Of a DNA stretch of 64,000 nt, positions 31,183 through 42,377 are shown piece after piece. Origin of the DNA: Tridacna crocea. Taxonomy: Eukaryota; Mollusca; Bivalvia; Cardiida; Cardiidae. Position numbers and translations under genes: made by a program. The notes under the pieces are model-generated. The model made no database searches, was not told where the DNA came from, and saw only the letters and a program-made list of their open reading frames with translations. Location of the stretch: positions 622,501 through 686,500 of the forward strand of contig OX031071.1 in the NCBI GenBank assembly GCA_943736015.1. Direction: 5' to 3'. The number at the start of each line of letters is the position of its first letter. Position 1 is the stretch's first letter.

Positions 31183-31850
31183 CAATTCTGGCAGAGATAT
31201 GGGGATTTGAATATCCTGATATTGTTGAAAACGTCCAAATTCAATTTTGTAGAGGTTGTTTAGGCGTAAACCATACAGTAAATAATAGTGTTGTGTTAGC
31301 TGAATGTGGAAGACTGCCTTTATGCGTCACCTACACCACTAAAACTGTAAAATATTGGTGCAAAATTTTGCGTACGGATAACCATCGTTACTTCAATTTA
31401 CTTAAAGCACATGATGATCTAGGAAGAATTAACTGGGCAACCAGGGTTAAAAATCTACTTTTTTCATGTTGGTTTGGTTATGCATGGGTCTTCCAAGATG
31501 TAGGTGACATTGATGTTTTTATTAGATTATTTAAATCTAGAATTTCAGATTGTTCTGTTCAGAATCTCCATACAAATATCCAGAGTTCATCTCTTTGCGA
31601 TTTTTACAAACATATTTCATCACAATTAAACCCAGAAAGATATCTTTGTGTAGATATTTCCCTGAATTTAAGGAGGGCCTTTGCAAGATTCAGATGTTCA
31701 AGTCACAAGTTAAACATAGAACTTGGACGTCATTTTAATATTGCACGAGAAGATAGAATATGTCGTCATTGTTTATTTCACCATGATCTATTTATAATTG
31801 AAAATGAATATCATTCTTTTTTCCATTGTTCACTTTTTGAGACAGAAAGA
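31183..31850 (+). pseudogene. LINE-C ORF2 C-terminal fragment, 5' part
   Basis: 5'-truncated LINE. One frame is open from the truncation point through WGFEYPDIV, AECGRLPLCVTY, KYWCKIL and the knuckle segment ICRHCLFHHDLF up to the gypsy-A LTR at 31851. The same frame resumes after the gypsy-A 5' LTR at 50279 and ends at a natural stop at 50423. The residues before the LTR end in FETER; AAGA is the duplicated target. No RT catalytic domain is included, so it is a dead-on-arrival copy. Confidence 0.85.
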
Positions 31851-32587
31851 TGTAACCTTGGTCTCTTTTGGTACAAGTATGGAAAAAATTACTGTAGTAG
31901 AGTGAAGGTTGTAGGGGTGGGTTTTGCGGTCCAGAAATACAACAACAGATTTTTTTTGATATTATTTACTTCTTCCTAACTGATCAGCAATCATAGTTGA
32001 CGTGGAAAATGAATTGGTAAAAGATAAAAGTAGCAGTCTGAAATAAAAAATAGGAAAAATACCTTGGTCCTGTTCTTAACTCACTACATTGTTATACAGT
32101 AAATACTTCATACAAAAATATCTTAAACACAGGACAAGTACATTCACTTACCAATTTGTGGAATTAACAGCCTTATCAATCACCACTCTTCCACTAAGCC
32201 ATCACACGTCATCCATTCATGTTAGTCTGCAATAAAATGTGATTGAATTAAAATCATGCAAGAATTGGTTAGTTACGACAGGTTTCGGATCAGACTGACA
32301 ATCATCGACATCGGTCTCGAAAACCAATGAAAAGCATAACAAACAGTGTCAACATCACAAAATAAAGAAAGACAGCGAAAGACCGTCAGACAAGCATTTT
32401 TACGTGGTTTCAACTGACAAAAGATGGCAACAAACCAGGAAAATACAAAGTTTTTTACGCCACAGAGATACAATCATTTCTTTTCCATCTTTCGGCAATC
32501 AAACAAAGAAAGTCAAGTGATCATGTTCCCGGCGAAATTCAAATTGAAACAGAAACAATAAAACCCGGGACCAACCATCCGGTTACA
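31851..32587 (-). repeat. Gypsy-A 3' LTR
   Basis: TGTAACC...GGTTACA, 737 bp. It starts inside the LINE-C frame. Confidence 0.92.
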
Positions 32588-32603
32588 TGCTCCTCCTCTT
32601 TTG
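32588..32603 (-). promoter_or_regulatory. Gypsy-A polypurine tract
   Basis: Minus strand AAAAGAGGAGGAGCA abuts the 3' LTR. 32604-33016 is untranslated and shows no further frame. Confidence 0.7.
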
Positions 32604-33016
32604 GAAATGACGTCCCGTCATTCTCCAGTCAGTCGTCTAAGTGTCATACGTAAGTCAGTTCTTACAACTACTTACATAACTACCTAAACTAATAAGCTGA
32701 AAAACAAGACAGGAATTATTACAATCTTATTAAAACTATAAACTTAAAACATCAAATGCATGGTTAAAAAAAACAAACAAAATCTATCTTAGCAGACAAC
32801 TAAACACATTCTTCAAACTCAAATGCCTTTGTTTTCAAATGTTTGAAAAAAACATATAAATCAACCTTTCAAAGGTAAAACTTTACCTCTCTTTAGCACT
32901 TTTTCTTCTCCTCTTCAGCTGAAATGCGTCCACTCATTACCACAGTCGTCTGAACTCAACTACAATGAGAAAACAAAATGACATGAATTAACTGTTAAAA
33001 TAATCTTTAAAAGAGT

Positions 33017-34765
33017 TCAATTTAAGATTGCCGAAAGGATTTTGTGTGCTGTATCCGTATCAACACTATTCAATATGCCAGACTTCATCAATTCATTAAC
33101 TGCATGAATCTTGGTGTCTATAGGCCGAGGGGACATCACATCACATACAAATTCACCATAACGGTCTGGTGGTTTCCTCGGTCTAGATGAGCGTCTTGGT
33201 GCTGGAACAGGTAAGTTCCTCTCCTCCTTCTGTATTTCTATTTCTGTATTATCTACTTTCTGTCCACTAGATTCTGATTCAATGGAATCCTCCTTTTCCT
33301 CATCCTGTTGAGCATCGTTATCATTCTCAACTACATTCTCTTGACCTATATCTGTTTCAGTCTCTTCAGTACCTTTATCTACCTTCTCACCAACTTCTGT
33401 TACAACTTCACCATCTTCATTCCTATTTTCCTCCGCTACAGTAATGTCTTCTGTAGTTTCTGTCAGAACTATTTCCCGACTTTCAACACTTCCTTCTTTA
33501 CTTTCAGATTCTGAGCCAGTGATGTGGTTGTGGGCGTCCCCACCACGGAATGTTCTTAAAACAATGCCATCCTCATCATCGGACACATCTTCATTTCTCA
33601 TGACGTCATGATCTATTACTTTCTTCTCTTGTTCTCCTGTTTCTTGAATGACCTTTTTACTTATTTCTATATCTGACTCCCCCTCTTCTGTTTCCTTTTC
33701 TCTATCCTTTCCCTCAATTTTTAAAAGAAGGTTCCTATGGAGAGTTTTTTCTAACCCAGAGGATTCTGACTTTACCTTGAAAACAGGTATCTCGGGTCTT
33801 GGTTGTTCTATAATTTTATATGGTTCTTCTTCGAATTTGTCGGCTATCTTATGCTTGCCTTCAAATGCGACTTTCTTTACAAGAACCCGATCTCCGACAG
33901 AAAGTTCAACAGACTTTGCTTTCCTGTCATAATATTTCTTTTGTTTCTTCTTGGCTTTTTCTGTGTGAGATTCAATAATTTTCCTTGTTTGTTCCAATCT
34001 GTCTTTTAAGTCGTTGATGTATTCCTTTGTTGACTTACTCTGATTTTCTTCCCTCACACTTTCATATTCTAAGTCAATCGGTAATTTGGGTTTCCTTCCA
34101 AACATCAACTCATATGGGGTAAACTTGGTTGACTCATGAGGAGTACAGTTATAAAAGTAGACTAGGGAGCTCACATATTTCTTCCAGTCTTGCTTTTGAT
34201 CACAGTTTAAAGTACCAAGCATGTCCAAGAGTGTCCTGTTAAATCTCTCGGGTCCTGCATTCCCTTGTGGATGGTATGGTGTTGTGTGGGTCTTCTTCAT
34301 GTTGGTGAGAATACAAAGTTCTTGTATTATGTCACTCTCAAAGTTTGCTCCTTGGTCTGAATGTAAACGAGTTGGAATTCCGAAGTTCAAAATAAAGTTG
34401 TTGTAAAATGCTACGGCAGTTGTTTTGGCCGTCTGCTTCCTCGTAGGTATTGCCATGGAATATTTGGTAAAATGATCTGTAATTACAAGAATGTTGGAAA
34501 TGCCACCTTTTGAGGGTTCCAAAGTTAGATAGTCAAAACAGACCAATTCTAGTGGATATGTTTTGTTGATGTTAACTAATGGAGCTCTTTCATTGGTGGA
34601 TGATTTTCTTCTTATACATCTTTCACAAGTTGTTACCCACTTATCCACAGATGACGACATGCCTGGCCAATAATATCTCTCTCTCAACAACCTCATGGTC
34701 CTGTCTTTGCTAGGGTGACCAACATTATTGTGTAGGCCTTTCAAAATTTCTTCTCTACTGTTCAA
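33017..34765 (-). CDS. Gypsy-A integrase (unit 2)
   Basis: 582-residue counterpart of 22333-24081, with the same HHCC (H12, H17, C47, C50) and DD35E (D78, D137, E173) residues and the same acidic tail. Two amino-acid differences from unit 1 were noted (Ser to Asn in the YFYxCTPHE segment and Asn to Ser in the tail). The catalytic core is intact, but the frame is separated from RT-RNase H by the TTAA element just upstream, so it could be made only as a truncated product from an internal start. Confidence 0.9.
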   Translation of the reverse strand: MNSREEILKGLHNNVGHPSKDRTMRLLRERYYWPGMSSSVDKWVTTCERCIRRKSSTNERAPLVNINKTYPLELVCFDYLTLEPSKGGISNILVITDHFTKYSMAIPTRKQTAKTTAVAFYNNFILNFGIPTRLHSDQGANFESDIIQELCILTNMKKTHTTPYHPQGNAGPERFNRTLLDMLGTLNCDQKQDWKKYVSSLVYFYNCTPHESTKFTPYELMFGRKPKLPIDLEYESVREENQSKSTKEYINDLKDRLEQTRKIIESHTEKAKKKQKKYYDRKAKSVELSVGDRVLVKKVAFEGKHKIADKFEEEPYKIIEQPRPEIPVFKVKSESSGLEKTLHRNLLLKIEGKDREKETEEGESDIEISKKVIQETGEQEKKVIDHDVMRNEDVSDDEDGIVLRTFRGGDAHNHITGSESESKEGSVESREIVLTETTEDITVAEENRNEDGEVVTEVGEKVDKGTEETETDIGQENVVENDNDAQQDEEKEDSIESESSGQKVDNTEIEIQKEERNLPVPAPRRSSRPRKPPDRYGEFVCDVMSPRPIDTKIHAVNELMKSGILNSVDTDTAHKILSAILN

Positions 34766-34802
34766 TGGAATTACTAATTGTTCAATCTCCTCTTCCTGTT
34801 CT

Positions 34803-35344
34803 TTAAAGGTGGCCCTTCAGATATTGGGATGAAAATTTTACAAAAATACAAAAAAATTATCCTTATAATCCCAAAGCCTTATAATTTTCATTCATTAAAT
34901 CCCAGTAGTCGAAAACCATCCGACAACTAGATAAATTAGAGATTTACTACAGCCCAGGTCGACACTGAAGGGAAACACGGTCTATTTTTACATGGGCAAC
35001 TCGCTCATTTACATACCTGAAAAATATACACACGATGCTTCAAACATAGCGTCCGAAGTTCTAGACATTGTGGAAAATAATTACATGTTTGTTATTGTAA
35101 GAAATTTGTCACGGGCGAGTCACTTAACATTCCCACAATGCTTTTTTGATTTTGGCGGGAAATCTAAAAATAGCTTAAGAGGCTACGTAGCCTTTTAAGG
35201 GAATACCACCAAAAAAAAATTTTTTTTTCGTAATTTTGTGATTCTTAATTACTGACGATTTTTATTGTTTTTTCATAAAAATTTCATAGATATATTTATT
35301 TTTTAATTTGGTGGGTTGTGAAAATTCTAAATACCCACCTTTAA
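34803..35344. mobile_element. TTAA element inside gypsy-A pol (unit 2)
   Basis: Same site, ends and orientation as 24119-24659, with TTAA at 34803-34806 and 35341-35344. Confidence 0.75.
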
Positions 35345-37483
35345 CTAGTCTGAACAATAGCCCTCTTTTCATTTTGAAATTCTTAAATTGTTTTCTCATA
35401 GTGAGATCATCATTATTCCAGATATTTCTAGGCAGCCTTTTGTCTATCACAGCTTTTCTCCAATTTTCTATCATTGGATCCTCACGTTGTAATCTTCTGA
35501 CTTCTCGGAGTTCCTTCAAAGATAGTGTTTGTCCAGGAATTTCTGTCGCTTCAACTATGTTGATGTCGCAAGCAGGAAGAGTCTCTACATATGGAACCTG
35601 CACGATAGAATTACATACTGCCTTGATGGTATCTCTAGGTATGTGTTCCACTCTGGTTTCTTCTTTTTCAAAAGGGTAACGGCTCATACTATCTGCATCT
35701 GTGTTCTTAAGACCAAGCAGATAAAAAATGTCAAAGGAGTATTCGCCTAGAGCAGAAGCCCATCGATGGCCTGTGGCATCAAGTTTTGCAGAACTTAAAA
35801 CATAAGTGAGTGGGTTGTTATCTGTTAAAACTGTGAAATGGTTCAGTGTCAAATAATCTGAAAATTTTTCTGTCACAGCCCACTTCAGCGCAAGAAATTC
35901 TAATTTGAAGGCACTGTAATTCCTTTCTGATTTGGAGAGAGATCTACTTGCATATGCAACTACCCGTTTCATCCCTTCTTGTTCCTGGTATAGGACAGCT
36001 GCCAAACCTTTTCCAGATGCGTCTATATGGAGTTCAAATGGTAGAGAGAAATCTGGATATGCTAAAACAGGAGGTGATGACAAGACCTCTTTCAGATTTT
36101 CAAACATTTCTCTCTCTTTTGTTGTCCAATTCCATTGTTGCTGTACTTTCTTTTGACCCTTCTTATGAGAGCTTGGAGGAACTAGATCTGCAAGTGGTCG
36201 CGTGATTTTGCTAAAATCCTTGATGAAACGCCTGTAATAGCCTGCAAACGCTAGAAAGGATCGAAGTTCTTCTGAATTGGTAGGCTCAGGCCAGTTCCCA
36301 ATCTTGTCAATCTTTGCTGGATCTGTTTCGATTCCATCTGAACTGACTACATGTCCTAAAAATCCAACTCTTTCTTGTATAAAAATACACTTTTCTGCAG
36401 ATAATTTCAAATTACACTGTGCGAGTCTGGTCGGAACTAGATCCAGTCTGTGTAAATGTTCCTCGAAGGAATCTGCAAAGACTATAAGGTCATCAAGATA
36501 AATCACGCATATAGTCATGTTGTAGTCTCGAAGGCACTCTTCCATCAGCCGCTGGTAGGTGGCTGGAGAATTCGAAAGTCCAAACGGCATTCGATTATAT
36601 TCGAAGAATCCAAGGGGTCCGACCGTAAAAGCTGTTCTCTCCTTGTGTTCTTCCTGTATCTCCACCTGGTGATAACCAGACTTCATATCTATAGTGCTGA
36701 AGTATTTACTCCCCTTCAGCACGTCAAAAATCTCCTCAATCCTAGGAAGTGCATACGCATCCTTTACCGTTCTGTTGTTGAGGCAACGATAATCCACACA
36801 CATTCTGAGGCTTCCGTTTTTCTTCCTCACTAACACAATGTTACTAGCCCAGGGAGATTTGGATTTCCTAATAATACCAGCTGAAAGAAGCTGTTCCAAA
36901 TGTTGTCGTACTTCCTCGACCATCATGGGAGGAATACGTCTATATTTCTGTTTAAAAGGTGTGTCTTTGTCCGGTAGGAGGTCTATTCTATGTTTTATTG
37001 CGTCGCAATGGCCTATGTCTGCCTCATGTTTGGAGAATATGCCTTCATGTTTGTGAAGGAGATATTTCAATCTTTCTCTCTCTTCCTCTGTTAAAATTCC
37101 ATTTTGATCCAAATTCAATCTATCAAATACATCTTTTTCTCCTTCTGATTCCGATATATTACTGAAGACATCCTCTGTGACTTTTACAGGTTGCAGTTCA
37201 CAAATGATCTCTTTAGGTGAGATAATAACTGTATTCGTACTCAAGTTGGATAGAGTAACTGTTATCTCCTGTTTCTTTCCATTTTCAAATTGTACGACTG
37301 CTGATGTAATGTCGATGAACTCCAGTATTGAGCTATCTTCTGATTCTTGGATAATAGCAGTAGTGCTTGGATGGTTCAACTCTTTATCTGTATGTCCTTT
37401 AACTGAAATGACTTGGTTTGGTTTGAGGATGATCTTTGATGATTCAGCACTTCTTATTACTGCAATTCTGTTATTATTTCTCT

Positions 37484-37773
37484 GGTACCCAGCTTACAGG
37501 TCTGTTCGCCGAGAAGAAGTAATAATTGCACGTCTCCGAATTGGCCACTCACCCCTTACTCACTCCTGGCTCCTTGCCAGAGATAATCCCCCTGAATGTG
37601 TCCCTTGCAGTGCTGAATTTTCTATCAAACATATTTTAATCGACTGCATAGACTTCCAGCCAATTCGTTCTAAATACTTCAATTCCAACAGTGTCAAGGA
37701 TCTCTTTGATACTGTCCATATTGAATCAATTATTGCTTACCTGAAAGAGATTGGCCTTTATAATCGTCTGTGA
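37484..37773 (+). pseudogene. LINE ORF2 C-terminal fragment
   Basis: Frame ending in a natural TGA, with RLRIGHSPLTHSWLL, a C-x2-C followed by H-x4-C knuckle (CVPCSAEFSIKHILIDC) and IGLYNRL at the end. This tail is typical of jockey/I-group LINEs, several of which carry an RNase H before it. The clade is not fixed. It has no catalytic domain. Confidence 0.8.
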
Positions 37774-38217
37774 TATACATTTTATTTGAAATTCTTAGTA
37801 TCCTTTTCACCTTTATTATTTCTATTTTAACTTTTCATTACAAATCCATCATTCATTCACACGATTCATATTTAAAAAAAGAAAAAACCTTCTTTGAGTT
37901 TTCCGGTGGGGGGACTCGTTCATGGGTGTCTCCTGATCTGGGGAGACTCCATGTGCCTTCGTGCTCACATTGGAACATTCAAACCTCCACAACTCCATTC
38001 TTTTTATCACAATTTTAATTTTTTTTGACTGAAGTTAACCGATAATTCCTTTATGCATACTTCCTAATTCAATTATTTTATTGTCATTAACATATTCAAA
38101 CTTTATTCAGTTTAAACAACTCCACTTTTATTAACTTTTAACATAGATATGCGCGCTAAATGACCAAAGCTGTCGATGCGCCATAAAACAACATTCATTC
38201 ATTCATTCATTCATTCA
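37484..38217 (+). mobile_element. 5'-truncated LINE, 734 bp, recent insertion in unit 2
   Basis: Flanked by 13-bp target duplications TTATTATTTCTCT (37471-37483 and 38218-38230). It is absent from the same point in unit 1 (near 26800). It ends in a CATT microsatellite tail (about 38194-38217), a typical LINE 3' end. It carries only the last part of an ORF2 plus about 440 bp of 3' UTR. Confidence 0.9.
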
Positions 38218-38335
38218 TTATTATTTCTCTTTAATTCTCTGTCTCGGATAACAAAAGAATGAAAGCAGAGATACCATGGTGTTTGAAGTCCTGGCTTTTG
38301 AAGGAAGTTATTTCCAAAATTTGCTTTGCAGTCAT

Positions 38336-38740
38336 TCATAAATTCATGTAGAATGTTTGTCCCCATATGACTGGAGTGTTTTCCGCATAAGGAGTATCCG
38401 GTATTACTAATAGTAAACAGTCTTTTGTTTGTAAACCAGGGAGTCCTGTAGTAACTTCAATGTTAACTTCTATGTAGCCGAGGTACGGAAGTTGACTACC
38501 ATCAGCGCATTCAATATTCAACAGCTGTTCAATTTTCTTTAAAGTAGTCTCTGGAAGATGTCTTTCCATAAAAGATTGTGAAATGGTGCTAACACAGCTG
38601 CCTGTATCTAGTAAAGCTGTTGTTGTTGAACTACCATTAATCATTATCTTCGCCTCATTAGGTTGTCCAACTAATTTGGGATCTTTATTATCTTTGCTCA
38701 CATTTGATCCCGCAATATGAGCGCTTACTCTTTTGGGCAA
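38336..38740 (-). CDS. Gypsy-A aspartic protease (unit 2)
   Basis: 134-residue counterpart of 26904-27308 with the LLDTGSCVSTI active-site motif. The first codon in frame is a TTG inside the gag end, so translation presumably enters from gag by -1 shift. The downstream exit into RT has no canonical slippery heptamer: GAATTTA lies in the overlap but does not fit the XXXYYYZ rule. That junction may use another mechanism or may be a lesion. Confidence 0.85.
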   Translation of the reverse strand: MPKRVSAHIAGSNVSKDNKDPKLVGQPNEAKIMINGSSTTTALLDTGSCVSTISQSFMERHLPETTLKKIEQLLNIECADGSQLPYLGYIEVNIEVTTGLPGLQTKDCLLLVIPDTPYAENTPVIWGQTFYMNL

Positions 38741-39423
38741 TCCTGTTGCTTGTGGCCAGCTTCATTGCAGTTGTAGCAAATCAGTGTTTTTGCATTAGAT
38801 GGACAATCTCGCTGTAGATGGCCTCTTTGGTTGCAAGTCCAACAAGTGGGCTGGAAAGTATTACTGCCAACTGGCCTCTGAGGTTGGTAGTTTCCTCTAC
38901 CACGTCCTCGACCTCTAAAACCTCTGGATCCTCTGAATCCTCTACCACGACCACGAAATCCTAGTTGATGAGTTGCTTCTGTTTTCTCTTTTTCTAACTT
39001 GTCAATCCTATCATTTAGTTTTTTCAGCAACTCTTTCACCTCTGTCATCTCCTTGGTATGTACATCTGTTGTAACTGACGCTTTACATGTCTTCTTTTGC
39101 TCTGAAGGATTGAAACTATCAGTAAGGGTTGATTCTAATCGTCGGATTTCCCTTTTCAGCTCATCATAATTATCAATCTTATCAAACTGATAAACTGACA
39201 TGAGTCTTAACTCATTCCTCAATCCTGCATGGAAAACCTCTCTCAAAATTCTTTGATCACTTCTTCGCAAAGCTTGAAGATGTATAGCTTGGTCAAATAT
39301 TTCTTCTAGCCTAGCAGCATATGATGTGACTGATTCATCATCAGTTTGCTGGCAACTATAAAACTTCTTTAAAGTCATCTCACGTGATTCAACAGAGCCG
39401 TAGTCGCTGTTGGATTTGTGCAA
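38725..39423 (-). CDS. Gypsy-A gag, capsid to nucleocapsid part (unit 2)
   Basis: 232 residues of the structural protein. The first 115 are a capsid-like alpha-helical region with many charged residues (SREMTLKKFYSCQQ and SVTSYAARLEEIFDQA). A coiled-coil-like Lys/Glu stretch follows, then an RG-rich basic segment, then two CCHC knuckles (CWTCNQRGHLQRDC and CYNCNEAGHKQQDC) for RNA binding near the C-terminus. Here the frame is intact, unlike unit 1. The ATG at 39423 is internal: upstream gag sequence lies in the same frame as far as the one-base shift near 39492. Confidence 0.88.
   Translation of the reverse strand: MHKSNSDYGSVESREMTLKKFYSCQQTDDESVTSYAARLEEIFDQAIHLQALRRSDQRILREVFHAGLRNELRLMSVYQFDKIDNYDELKREIRRLESTLTDSFNPSEQKKTCKASVTTDVHTKEMTEVKELLKKLNDRIDKLEKEKTEATHQLGFRGRGRGFRGSRGFRGRGRGRGNYQPQRPVGSNTFQPTCWTCNQRGHLQRDCPSNAKTLICYNCNEAGHKQQDCPKE
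38731..38737 (-). promoter_or_regulatory. Candidate -1 frameshift heptamer, gag to protease (unit 2)
   Basis: Minus strand reads TGC CCA AAA GAG TAA in the gag frame. The heptamer C CCA AAA fits the XXXYYYZ rule, and a one-base backward slip enters the protease frame. The gag stop is at 38725-38727, so the slip site lies immediately upstream. No downstream pseudoknot has been worked out. Confidence 0.7.
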
Positions 39424-39458
39424 TATATCCTGTAACTGAACTCCAGGCCCAAGTCTCC

Positions 39459-39875
39459 TTAAATTGTCTGCTGCCTTTCCTTTACCGATCTTCTAATACC
39501 TAGAATGATCTGTTCCTCAGAGAAAACTCTCTCCTTGGCAAGTGGTTCTATTTCATATCGAAATGAAGTCCAGTTGACATCTCCCTTATTTTCTTCACCG
39601 AAGAAAATTGGCAATCTGGGAAAGTGGTATCCGGTTTGTCTTGGTGCTGCATCACCTATATCCTGTGGTTCCTTCTTAACTCCTCCAAAAACCTGCAATA
39701 ATTTTGTTACATACTCCATAGTTCCTAACTGGGGCTTTATTCCCAACAAATGTAAAGCATGTAACAATCTTTCCTCCTCTTCTGATATATCTACTATTCC
39801 TCTTCCTATCTTTTCTTCACCTCCTTCTGCCATTATGTAATTGCTGCGGCTCCAAGTAAACAAACACTTTTCCAA
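39459..39875 (-). pseudogene. Gypsy-A gag N-terminal part (unit 2)
   Basis: Counterpart of 28027-28443; same frame, same early end caused by a one-base shift near 39492. The likely true gag start is the ATG of MAEGGEEKIGRG near 39833, because the upstream residues look like translated leader. Confidence 0.7.
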
Positions 39876-41879
39876 TATGGTCTGACTTTCCGGAAGAATT
39901 TATCACGCAAACTCAAGTATTATTACATAAATACTTTTGTCACTGTGAAACTGTAAAGTAAAAGTATCAATATAGATACTTATTTGTCCCAGTGTCTGTT
40001 TAATTTTACTTATTGATAAAACAGCACAAAAATGAGAAACACAACTGGTCTTGCCAGTATAATATAAGTACATGTATACTACTTATTTGTCCAAGTGTCT
40101 GTTTTTCTTTCACTAATAAATAAAACAGCACAATAATGAGATTCAAAACTTGTCTTGTCCAGGTATGATCACACACTGTATACTAACTGAAGTAAATAGG
40201 AGTGTCTGTTTATCACTGTTGAACTAAACAGCACAAGTGTGGATACTTTTTTTGAATTTTTAAATGATTATATCACATCTAGGATGGTAAAGTTGAACAC
40301 ACTTCAACACTTTTAATACCAATAAACATGTATCAATGCTCTTCCATATTTCGAAACCCAACACTTTTGGTAAGCACAGTACTATAGTGGGAAGGCGAAT
40401 CCTATTTAGTTTGGCTAATGATGCACAATCACTTTTTTTTTAACACACTAGTTGTAGTTACTAGTTAAGTCTGTGTAAAGTATTCACTTATAAATGGGAT
40501 TGTAGATTCACTGTGTAGTGAAATAGGTATATATTCAAACACAATGTAAAGTGGGAATCTGTACGATAACACTTTCAATGTAATAGGTAAACTGTATGCT
40601 GTGTTTTGCAAAACTTTGGTTCACCTATTAAACACAATGTAATCTGTGTGTATAGTAATATGTGGAAAAACTGCAAAGTTATTTTGCTTATACCAAGTCT
40701 AAGCTAAATAATGATGAAATATTTCAAATTTGATGTATAACAAAGACAGAGCTTGACTTAAAAGTTCTGTAACTGTCTTATACAAAGCAAGAAATAAAGC
40801 TGTTGTTTGAATTAATTCTATTCAAACATCAGAAAAGTTGTCAAAACCCTTCATGAAAACTATGTATATGTTTTCATAAACAATGATAGCTAAATCAATC
40901 TGATCTTAGTCTAAAGATCAAACAGTATCAAAATGAAGTTAGAATTGAGCAGGCTGTTTTTTGATATATGTAAGTCAAACAGCAGGCATAGGATTGAGCA
41001 ATATTATGAAAGCAATCTGTATGTTTTCATAATTGAAAGTGGCCAGAAAATTTTAACACAGACACTGAGATGTCACAGTTAGCCTGAAAATAAACCAATA
41101 ATTGTGAACAGACACTGAACTATCACTCAAAATCTGAAAGTAAGTCACAAAAAAACAATAATATGAAAATGATATTTCGACTGATGAATATATGAGATCT
41201 AAGGCAATGACTTCTAAATTAATAGTAAAAATATAGGGATAGGCTGAACAGGGAATATATATCTATCTACAAGCAATGATAGCTTTTTGTAAGGCAATGG
41301 GTAAAGTACACAAAGGAGTAAGGCAAGGGGTAAAGTAGAATAAAGGGGAACTGATAGGGCGGGTTAATCCAGTTGAAATTGACTGTAAATCCTCTGTAGG
41401 TATCCAATCAAGGCTGTTGATAAAGCAAATACTGCTTTAATCCAATGATGAGGTATCTTCTGCAGCTAAATCAGTTGCTCAGAAAAAACAGAAAGCAAAA
41501 TTGTAGATAAGAGTTGCAATGAAAGTGAAGGGTAATCAATAAATGTATTACATGTAAGTTTATAAACCTGAAATACAACAATATATTCAAATGATAAGTA
41601 AATTATACTTCAGAAAGGACAAAGTACTTTTGCTTCAATGTTTTCATTAAATAAATAATACACCAAGCAAAGAGTCTGAAAAAAATTATGAAATAACAAA
41701 AAAACTGATTTTCATTCAATGTTTTCAAAATTTCAAGCAATGAGTTCTTTTATCACAATGTTTTCTAATCAAAATAAATCAAAGACTTCTGCCACAATGT
41801 TTCCTCACTCAAATTAAGCTATGACAACTTTTATTTCAATGGTTTCAATCAAAATCAAGTTTTAGCTACTTTTGTCAAA
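39876..41879 (-). other. Gypsy-A leader, gag-proximal part
   Basis: About 2.0 kb without a frame. It contains three diverged units of about 105-110 bp (39980-40230) and, at 41590-41879, repeated TTTCAATGTTTTCAAT-like blocks roughly 50 bp apart. Duplication unit 2 ends inside it at 40360. Gypsy-B inserted at its right end after CAAA (41876-41879). Confidence 0.7.
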
Positions 41880-42080
41880 TGTTATGTACATACCCAGTTA
41901 TTCCTAGCTTTGTTCATGTGTGTATCTATTTTTGAATGGTTTTCCCCTGTTGCTATTGTTAGAACTGGATTATTGGATTGTGGAATACTGTTCTGGAAGT
42001 TTCCGGGCCTTTTTACAATCTGTTTACTAGAAGTTATGCAACTAATTCTAACATGAATTTTCTGGAAGTTTCTCTGTTAT

Positions 42081-42088
42081 TATAAAAG
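42081..42088 (+). promoter_or_regulatory. TATA box in gypsy-B LTR
   Basis: TATAAAAG in the middle of the LTR, repeated at 47809-47816 in the 3' LTR. The start of transcription (U3/R boundary) would be expected 25-30 nt downstream. Confidence 0.65.
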
Positions 42089-42371
42089 GAAAAGCTTTTT
42101 ACATCTCGGTGTTCACTAGTTAATACATGATTGCCAGACTACAGTGGGGATTATTTGTGTTTGTGTCATAATTAGTGCTTGGATTACATTCAGTTTGGAT
42201 TCGGATCAGACTAGACTAAAGTGAGGATTACTTCGTGTGCTTGGATTACATTCAGTTTGGATCAGGATCAGACTGGAATTAAGACTGGAATAATTTGTCT
42301 TTTGAATTTAACGTCTAAGGTATTGTTTTGTACTATTGTAATATTGTCACTGTTTATTTGATATTTTTGTT

Positions 42372-42377
42372 AATAAA
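42372..42377 (+). promoter_or_regulatory. Polyadenylation signal in gypsy-B LTR
   Basis: AATAAA downstream of the TATA box; the functional copy would be the one at 48100-48105 in the 3' LTR. Confidence 0.5.

Larger units (their letters stand above)
35262..38366 (-). pseudogene. Gypsy-A reverse transcriptase and RNase H, interrupted (unit 2)
   Basis: Same protein as 24577-26934, with YLDD and RNase H motifs present. The first part of the frame (38366 down to 38231) is separated from the rest (37483 down to 35262) by the LINE insertion at 37484-38217. Point differences from unit 1 include Leu to Pro and Arg to Leu substitutions. The C-terminus again runs into the TTAA element. Confidence 0.88.
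28929..40360 (+). repeat. Tandem duplication, unit 2 (11.4 kb with a LINE insertion)
   Basis: Second head-to-tail copy of 11835-28928. It lacks the 6.4-kb LINE and carries a 734-bp LINE insertion at 37484-38217. Removing that and one 13-bp target copy gives 10,685 bp. It continues past 40360 into the rest of the gypsy-A leader, so it holds the original right flank. Confidence 0.9.

Noticed and set aside
37177-37773. A 198-residue plus-strand protein
   Set aside because: The first 100 residues are antisense to gypsy-A RT and the rest is the LINE tail that starts at 37484; the fusion is an accident of insertion.
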